This document shows positions 6,946 to 11,752 of a stretch of DNA of 11,752 nt, in pieces (position 1 is the stretch's first letter; each line of letters opens with the position of its first letter). Source of the DNA: JAJFTV01 sp964426355 (GTDB lineage: Bacteria > Chloroflexota > Anaerolineae > Anaerolineales > Anaerolineaceae); NCBI GenBank assembly GCA_964426355.1, contig CAYRRA010000142.1:1-11752 (forward strand), written 5' to 3'. The notes under the pieces were generated by a model, which saw nothing but the letters and a program-made list of their open reading frames with translations, made no database searches and was not told where the DNA came from. The translations under genes were made by a program, and so were the position numbers.

Positions 6946-6965
6946 GGTTCACTCCTTCAGTAACC
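6946..6965 (-). promoter_or_regulatory. Hairpin presenting the uvrB Shine-Dalgarno sequence in its loop
   Basis: Read in the mRNA direction, the 20 bases directly before the uvrB AUG can fold as GGUUACU, loop GAAGG, then AGU, one bulged G, AACC. That is seven base pairs (four plus three) around a single bulge. The Shine-Dalgarno run AAGGAG is split: AAGG in the loop, AG in the stem. The 3' foot of the stem abuts the start codon. Such a structure could modulate uvrB translation initiation relative to mfd. The pairing is visible directly; regulation is inference and no folding energy was computed. Confidence 0.45.
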
Positions 6966-6969
6966 TGTA

Positions 6970-6978
6970 ATTATCACA
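6970..6978 (-). promoter_or_regulatory. Possible extended -10 promoter element for uvrB
   Basis: On the minus strand 6978 to 6970 reads TGTGATAAT, which fits an extended -10 (TGn followed by a near-TATAAT hexamer). No convincing -35 hexamer is seen; that position falls at the 3' end of mfd. The start site would be near 6963, only about 18 nt before the uvrB ATG, which would cut into the 5' arm of the leader hairpin. The motif also lies in an imperfect dyad (6966-6978). It may give uvrB expression independent of pth-mfd read-through. Confidence 0.28.
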
Positions 6979-6985
6979 CCCGTTT

Positions 6986-9900
6986 TCAGTTTTGTGTTGC
7001 TGCGGGATATGTCATTTTGTGCAGGTTCTGCTGGTTTTCTTCCATCCGTTTTATTCTCTCAAGAATCATGAGCACAGTTTCCCGCCAACCATCATCCATC
7101 TTATTCTCATCCAGCAGAAAACGGTAAGCATTCTTCCCTACACGGGTATCCAACCCAATCACAGGCAAATTGCGTGTTTCTTTTCCATTCATCAATGGCG
7201 GGAAGCGGAAAACAATCTGATCGCCTTCCGTGGTAACAGATGCCAGCCCAGCCTCTTGAGCGAGCAGTTTCACATGGAGCTGGTAAAGCAGGTTTTCCAG
7301 TATATCGGGGAACTTGCCAAATCGGTCACAAAACTCATCCCGCACCTCCTGGATTTCACGAGCTTCCTGAATATTTGCCAGCCGGCGGTAAAGCTTCAAT
7401 CGCAGGTTCTGATCGGAAATGTAATCAGTTGGGATGCCTACAGAAAGCGGTAAGTCGACATTGACCGGCAAAGCAATCTCTTTATGGGTTACATGACGCT
7501 CCAATGCACTGCTTAAGTCATCATCACGCAGGTTTTGTTTGATATCCTTAACCGCCTGCCCAAGGAGCTGGGTATAAAGATGAAAACCAACCGATGCGAT
7601 ATAACCGTGTTGCTGACTGCCGAGCAATTCTCCCGCACCGCGCATTTCGAGGTCCCGCATAGCAATGGAGTAGCCCGCTCCCAGTTGCGTATTCTCTGCA
7701 ATCGTCTCCAGCCTTTCCATGCCCTCCGGTGTGGGCATGCGGGTGCGATGCCGGAAAAAATAGGCATGTGCGCGGTGTGCGCTGCGACCCACCCGTCCGC
7801 GCAGTTGGTAGAGCTGCGCCAGCCCAAATGTATCCCCACGGTCGACGATTAGTGTATTCGCATTGGGGATATCCAAGCCGGATTCGATGATGGATGTGCA
7901 AAGAAGCACATCGATTTCACCCCGAGTAAAGCGCTGCATCACCAATTCCAGTTCCTTCTCTGGCATCTGCCCATGCCCTACACCGATACGCGCTTCCGGC
8001 ACCAACTTGCTCAAATGCTTCTCCATGGCATGGATGGTACGCACCCGGTTGTGGACAAAAAACACCTGCCCGCCGCGCTCCAGCTCCCGCATAATCGCTT
8101 GCCGGACAATCTTTGGCGAGTATGGACCGATATGTGTCACCACCGGTAGACGTTCCTCCGGCGGCGTCTCAATGGTGGAAATATCCCTGACGCCCGTCAA
8201 CGCCATGTATAATGTGCGCGGAATGGGCGTGGCTGTCAATGTCAGTACGTCTATCTCGGTCCGAAATTTCTTGAAATATTCTTTGTGCGCTACGCCAAAT
8301 CGCTGTTCCTCGTCGATAATCAATAGACCGAGGTCTTTGAAGATTACATCGGATTGGATCAGCCTGTGCGTGCCAATCACAATATCCACCGAGCCGTTGT
8401 TCAACCGTTTGATGATTTCGCTTTGTTGTTTTTGATTACGAAAACGCGACAGCATTTCCACTTCCACCGGAAAAGCTGCCAGTCGTTGGCGGAAAGTCTC
8501 GTAATGCTGTTGAGCCAGAACAGTAGTAGGGACAAGCACAGCAACCTGTTTGCCATCCATCACAGCCTTAAAAGCAGCCCGCAGCGCCACTTCAGTCTTT
8601 CCGTACCCCACATCCCCGCATAACAATCGGTCCATCGGGCGCGGCAATTCCATGTCGTGTTTAACATCTTCAATTGCCCTGATCTGGTCAGCCGTTTCAA
8701 TATAAGGAAAGGCTTCCTCTAATTCCTGCTGCCAGTTCGTATCTGGGCTGAAGGCATGACCGGTCACCACCTGTCGGGTAGCATAAAGCTGCAAAAGATC
8801 TTTTGCAATTTCCTCAACGGATTCCCGCACTCTACTCTTCACACGCGACCATTCTGCGGTACCCAACCTGGTCAGTGATGGCGAATCAGCCGACGGACCG
8901 ATATAACGGCTTAGCCGATCAGCCTGGTGCACGGGAACAAAAATCTGGTCTCCGCCCTCATAGATGACCATTAAGAATTCCCGTTCCGTATCGTCTATCG
9001 TCCGCTTGACAAGCCCCTCAAACCTGCCGATCCCATAATCAATGTGCACGACCAGGTCACCGGGTTTCAGGTCGGCATAAACGGTTTCAGGCGTCTCAAT
9101 GTTATGCTTTCGCCGCTGGCGTGGCTCAGGTCGATCCCAACCAAAAATCTCGCTGTCCGTTAGCAGGTAAACGCTTTCATCACTATCCTGATTGTAGATC
9201 CAACCCTCACTTAAGGTGCCATCGATATAAACAGGCTGACTGCGCAGTACAGAAGGGTCAGTGCTTTCCTGGAATAGTTCTCGCACGCGGGAAATTTGCC
9301 GTGACACCAAAAAAGTTCTTTTGCCAGAGATGGTCAACTCCTGCAAATATTCTTTAAACGGCTTCAATCTTCCGCCGAAACGGGGTCCAGGAGTGAACTT
9401 TTCTGCCAGCGCGGACAAATCCATTTCAGTGCTGTACCCCAGGTCCAGGACGTTTTTCCCCGTCCAACTATCCTGAATTTCTGACCAGGAGAGATAAGGG
9501 ATTGGGAAATCCTCATCCAATGTGCCTTCCCACATACTCTCGGAACGCAACTTAATCGATTGGGTCTCAATCTCATCGGCTGTTGAACGTAAATTGCTTT
9601 GGTCATCCAGGACAATCAAAGTCTTTTCTGGCAGATAATCAATCAAAGAAGTGCGGGCAGGATGCAACAGCGGCAGGTAAAACTCATCCAGTTCATGGTT
9701 TTCCAAACCAATCCCGATGGCTTTTCCCGGAAGAATCTCTTTGGCAGGGGAAACATAGATTTCCTGAAGGTTGGAGGTTGTACGTTGTGTTGCAGGGTCA
9801 AAACTTCGTATCGTTTCAATCTCATCACCGAAGAAATCCAGCCGAACGGGGTTTTCACAACCTGGTGTCCAGATGTCCAGCAACCCGCCCCGCCGTGAAA

Positions 9901-10444
9901 ACTGTCCCATACCAACCACGATGTCCGCATGTTGATATCCAATATCTACCCAGTTGCGTTGCAAAATCTCAGGGGAAATCTGACTTCCCACCTGCAACAG
10001 CTTACTGCTCTTGATGAAATCGCGTCTAGGCAGCGTTCGAGTCATCACCGCGCGTACCGGCGCCACGATGATGCCCGCTGAAGGGTTCTTAACCGCAGGA
10101 ATGTGATAGGCAGCCAGCCAGGTGAGCGCCTGCAAACGGTCACGACGTACCATAGCTCCCCAGGATGCTTTTTCATAAAATAAAGGTGTGGGTTCAGGGA
10201 AGTATTGGATCCGTGCATCCGGTAGCCAAAGACGTAGTTCATCACTCAATCGCAGACTACGGTCAGTACGATCCGTAACCAGTAACACAGGCACACCCAG
10301 TTCGGAAAATAGGGCAGAAAGAAGGAACCAGCGGACAGGGCGCGGTATCCCCAGCGATGCGCTTTCACCACCGTTGTTTATATTCTTGACCAGGTTCTTG
10401 TAATCTTCATCTCCTGATAGAATCGCAAAAAGTACATCAAGCAT
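6986..10444 (-). CDS. mfd: Transcription-repair coupling factor (Mfd)
   Basis: Mfd is a DNA translocase that dislodges RNA polymerase stalled at lesions and recruits UvrA. The 1152-residue protein has all expected modules. The N-terminal part is UvrB-like: VGMGQFSRRGGLLDIW (about 177-192) and the FFGDEIETIRSFDP block (204-217) echo UvrB's FFGDDVERIVSFNP. The polymerase-interacting CarD-like domain begins KPGDLVVHIDYGIGRFEGL (460-478). The RecG-like motor has Walker A GDVGYGKT (610-617), DEEQ (711-714), TATPIPRT (737-744) and QLRGRVGR (880-887). A C-terminal TRCF domain follows. The start is set at the ATG at 10444, with GGGGTGG six bases upstream. A TTG two codons earlier (10450) is possible but would touch that ribosome binding site. 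The start lies inside the end of pth, an 8-bp overlap implying coupled translation. It is followed by uvrB after 40 bp. Confidence 0.97.
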   Translation of the reverse strand: MLDVLFAILSGDEDYKNLVKNINNGGESASLGIPRPVRWFLLSALFSELGVPVLLVTDRTDRSLRLSDELRLWLPDARIQYFPEPTPLFYEKASWGAMVRRDRLQALTWLAAYHIPAVKNPSAGIIVAPVRAVMTRTLPRRDFIKSSKLLQVGSQISPEILQRNWVDIGYQHADIVVGMGQFSRRGGLLDIWTPGCENPVRLDFFGDEIETIRSFDPATQRTTSNLQEIYVSPAKEILPGKAIGIGLENHELDEFYLPLLHPARTSLIDYLPEKTLIVLDDQSNLRSTADEIETQSIKLRSESMWEGTLDEDFPIPYLSWSEIQDSWTGKNVLDLGYSTEMDLSALAEKFTPGPRFGGRLKPFKEYLQELTISGKRTFLVSRQISRVRELFQESTDPSVLRSQPVYIDGTLSEGWIYNQDSDESVYLLTDSEIFGWDRPEPRQRRKHNIETPETVYADLKPGDLVVHIDYGIGRFEGLVKRTIDDTEREFLMVIYEGGDQIFVPVHQADRLSRYIGPSADSPSLTRLGTAEWSRVKSRVRESVEEIAKDLLQLYATRQVVTGHAFSPDTNWQQELEEAFPYIETADQIRAIEDVKHDMELPRPMDRLLCGDVGYGKTEVALRAAFKAVMDGKQVAVLVPTTVLAQQHYETFRQRLAAFPVEVEMLSRFRNQKQQSEIIKRLNNGSVDIVIGTHRLIQSDVIFKDLGLLIIDEEQRFGVAHKEYFKKFRTEIDVLTLTATPIPRTLYMALTGVRDISTIETPPEERLPVVTHIGPYSPKIVRQAIMRELERGGQVFFVHNRVRTIHAMEKHLSKLVPEARIGVGHGQMPEKELELVMQRFTRGEIDVLLCTSIIESGLDIPNANTLIVDRGDTFGLAQLYQLRGRVGRSAHRAHAYFFRHRTRMPTPEGMERLETIAENTQLGAGYSIAMRDLEMRGAGELLGSQQHGYIASVGFHLYTQLLGQAVKDIKQNLRDDDLSSALERHVTHKEIALPVNVDLPLSVGIPTDYISDQNLRLKLYRRLANIQEAREIQEVRDEFCDRFGKFPDILENLLYQLHVKLLAQEAGLASVTTEGDQIVFRFPPLMNGKETRNLPVIGLDTRVGKNAYRFLLDENKMDDGWRETVLMILERIKRMEENQQNLHKMTYPAATQN

Positions 10445-11078
10445 GGTCAACCACCCCGTTAAAATCTGTCATCGCTTTGTTGATGCCGTTTTCGATGAAA
10501 GAGAATACGGCATCACTCGCCTGATCCAGAATGGTTTCGAGCTCTTTCTGTTCAACCGCTGAGAAATCCTGCAGCACATAATCTGCCGCCTGCATTCTGC
10601 CTGGGGGTCTTCCAATACCTATACGCAGTCTCGGAAAATCCTGTGTGCCAAGCTGTTGAATAGTGGACGCCACACCTTTTTGCCCGCTGGAACTGCCCCC
10701 TGCACGAAGGCGCAATGTGCCATACGGCAAATCAAGATCATCATATACCACGCAGATATGATCCAGATCGGTTTTGTAATAACGCACAAAAGAACCCACT
10801 GCCTGACCTGAAAGGTTCATGAACGTTTGCGGTTTTACAAGGGTCAATTTTCGTCCCAGGTAATCACCGCTGCCATAAATCGACTTAAATTGGATGCGCG
10901 ACATCCTAATCCCCAAACGATTTACAAGGTGATCGATGAGCATAAAACCCACGTTGTGTCGGTTGTTGCGGTAACCTGAGCCCGGGTTGCCAAGACCAAA
11001 AATCAGGTAGTGCTGACCTGCTTCGATCCCTTTTGTCTCGGCTTTATTGTGCAGCCACGGAAGTGAAATTTTCACCAT
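10437..11078 (-). CDS. pth: Peptidyl-tRNA hydrolase (Pth)
   Basis: Pth releases tRNA from peptidyl-tRNAs that drop off ribosomes. The 213-residue protein shows FGLGNPGSGYRNNRHNVGF (27-45) with catalytic His41 and Asn31, KPQTFMNLSGQAVG (82-95) with Asn88, VVYDDLDLPYGTLRLR (110-125) with Asp113, and FPRLRIGIGRPPG (148-160). Two oddities are present. There are about 20 extra residues before the catalytic core, with no internal ATG to start later. The loop that reads GGHNG in E. coli reads SGQKG here (131-135), so the usual His-Asn pair is Gln-Lys. The ATG at 11078 has GGA and GGTG stretches just upstream as a weak ribosome binding site, and lies 12 bp after the stop of the upstream gene. Its end overlaps mfd. 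The pth-mfd pairing recurs in bacteria, which supports both calls. Confidence 0.95.
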   Translation of the reverse strand: MVKISLPWLHNKAETKGIEAGQHYLIFGLGNPGSGYRNNRHNVGFMLIDHLVNRLGIRMSRIQFKSIYGSGDYLGRKLTLVKPQTFMNLSGQAVGSFVRYYKTDLDHICVVYDDLDLPYGTLRLRAGGSSSGQKGVASTIQQLGTQDFPRLRIGIGRPPGRMQAADYVLQDFSAVEQKELETILDQASDAVFSFIENGINKAMTDFNGVVDHA

Positions 11079-11090
11079 AACACCATTCCA

Positions 11091-11717
11091 TTAACGAATA
11101 CTTTTCTTAATCAATGAATACAACCCCAACAGCAGGATTGCTCCGGTTCCAATTGCAATCCCAGAAAGAAAAATTCTGTGTGCATCCCCTTCACGGATTA
11201 CAAGGGGATTATCAGCGAGCGCAGTAGGGGTTACAACCAGAGGTTTTGACGTTGAGGTTGGTGCATCCGGTTGCATTGTGGCAGTCTGCACAACCGTCCC
11301 AGGTGTTGAGGTCTCAATCGGTGTATAGTTACGAACACGCAGCCCGCTTACCACCTCCTCTATTTGCCGCCCGTCATCGGTTGTCACCAGAACGCGCAAA
11401 TCGTACATCCCATCAGCGATGGTCGTGGTATCCCATACTGCCAACGTGTCATTAACAACTGGCTCATAGCCATTGTGGATTAAAAACCAGTCTGTTCTAG
11501 CCTGTCCCGTGCTGCTGTAGCGAAAAGAAATTTCAGCAGATTGAAAACCTTTCAGATCGGTGCTGCCAGTGATTACAACAACACCTTGCAGCACCTGCCC
11601 TGTTTTGGGGTTCTCGATTCGCGGCGTAGAGATGAACAATGTTTGCCCCATCAGGTGAATGAAAAGAAAGCAACCAACCAGAAATCTTATCATCATCGCA
11701 ACCAGTAAGTTTATCAT
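11091..11717 (-). CDS. Exported Ig-like domain protein with Thr/Pro stalk and C-terminal anchor
   Basis: I do not recognise a named family. The 208-residue protein has an N-terminal hydrophobic segment (about 3-25; signal peptide or anchor). A beta-sandwich-like domain follows (about 28-130), containing ENPKTGQVLQGVVVITGSTD and VWDTTTIADGMYDLRVLV, typical of bacterial Ig-like folds. A Thr/Pro/Ser-rich linker (132-169) leads to one transmembrane helix (183-204) and a KKSIR tail. This suggests a surface domain on a flexible stalk. The ATG at 11717 has no visible Shine-Dalgarno; ATGs at codons 8 and 9 have none either. A TCTAAT (11731-11726 on this strand) lies 8 bp upstream of the ATG, so the mRNA could be nearly leaderless. 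All three frames upstream close within the last 12 bases of the window, so this is probably the first gene of the leftward operon. It sits 12 bp before pth, but a role in translation quality control or repair is not implied. Confidence 0.82.
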   Translation of the reverse strand: MINLLVAMMIRFLVGCFLFIHLMGQTLFISTPRIENPKTGQVLQGVVVITGSTDLKGFQSAEISFRYSSTGQARTDWFLIHNGYEPVVNDTLAVWDTTTIADGMYDLRVLVTTDDGRQIEEVVSGLRVRNYTPIETSTPGTVVQTATMQPDAPTSTSKPLVVTPTALADNPLVIREGDAHRIFLSGIAIGTGAILLLGLYSLIKKSIR

Positions 11718-11752
11718 GAAGACGGATTAGATGCAAATTTTCATTTACTCAT

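Noticed and set aside
7863..8435. A 190-codon plus-strand open frame inside mfd
   Set aside because: It is antisense to the conserved motor domain of mfd. The product is Ser/Arg/Ile-rich with no motif.
11091..11717. LVGC at residues 13-16 of the Ig-like protein as a lipoprotein signal
   Set aside because: The residues after the Cys are strongly hydrophobic (FLFIHLMG) and the hydrophobic stretch before it is too short. It fits a signal peptide or transmembrane segment better.
1..11752. Mobile elements, CRISPR arrays, tRNA genes, toxin-antitoxin or defence genes
   Set aside because: No transposase or integrase frames, repeat-spacer patterns, terminal inverted repeats or tRNA-like cloverleaf were seen. 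Nearly all sequence is accounted for by housekeeping genes.

Overview
The window is an ordinary-looking chromosomal segment with about 97% of its bases in genes, intermediate GC content, and two compact operons that converge near position 4,896. It most likely comes from a Chloroflexota bacterium, probably of the Anaerolineae. That placement is an inference. It rests on a bacterial mevalonate-pathway decarboxylase with an unusual YWGN motif, and on exported proteins with Thr/Pro stalks and C-terminal membrane anchors. No sequence search was possible. I see no insertion sequences, phage genes, tRNA or rRNA genes, CRISPR arrays, or toxin-antitoxin genes.

Rightward half (182-4892): mvaD, a GHMP-family mevalonate (di)phosphate decarboxylase, comes first. 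An 82-bp gap follows, holding a clear TATAAT promoter element. Next is a tightly packed four-gene unit: rseP (site-2 intramembrane metalloprotease), a HEAT-repeat protein with an acidic tail, a secreted membrane-anchored HExxH metallopeptidase of the peptidase-MA type, and acyP (acylphosphatase). These four are separated by +8 bp, a TTGA overlap and an ATGA overlap, so they are probably co-transcribed and translationally coupled. They may form an envelope proteolysis module, with an outward-facing peptidase, an intramembrane protease and a cytoplasmic scaffold.

Leftward half (11717-4900): transcription runs through a small exported protein with an Ig-like domain and a C-terminal anchor, then pth (peptidyl-tRNA hydrolase), mfd (transcription-repair coupling factor) and uvrB (excinuclease subunit B). 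pth and mfd overlap. mfd and uvrB are 40 bp apart, and that gap holds an extended -10-like element plus a hairpin that puts the uvrB Shine-Dalgarno sequence in its loop. Mfd removes RNA polymerase stalled at lesions and recruits UvrA; UvrB then verifies the damage. Two steps of transcription-coupled repair are therefore encoded side by side.

The first 181 bp lie upstream of mvaD. They hold weak promoter-like elements and a possible divergent reading frame running off the left edge. I did not find a convincing undescribed system. The points most worth a second look are the protease/HEAT operon, the uvrB leader hairpin, and the altered active-site motifs in the mevalonate decarboxylase and peptidyl-tRNA hydrolase.
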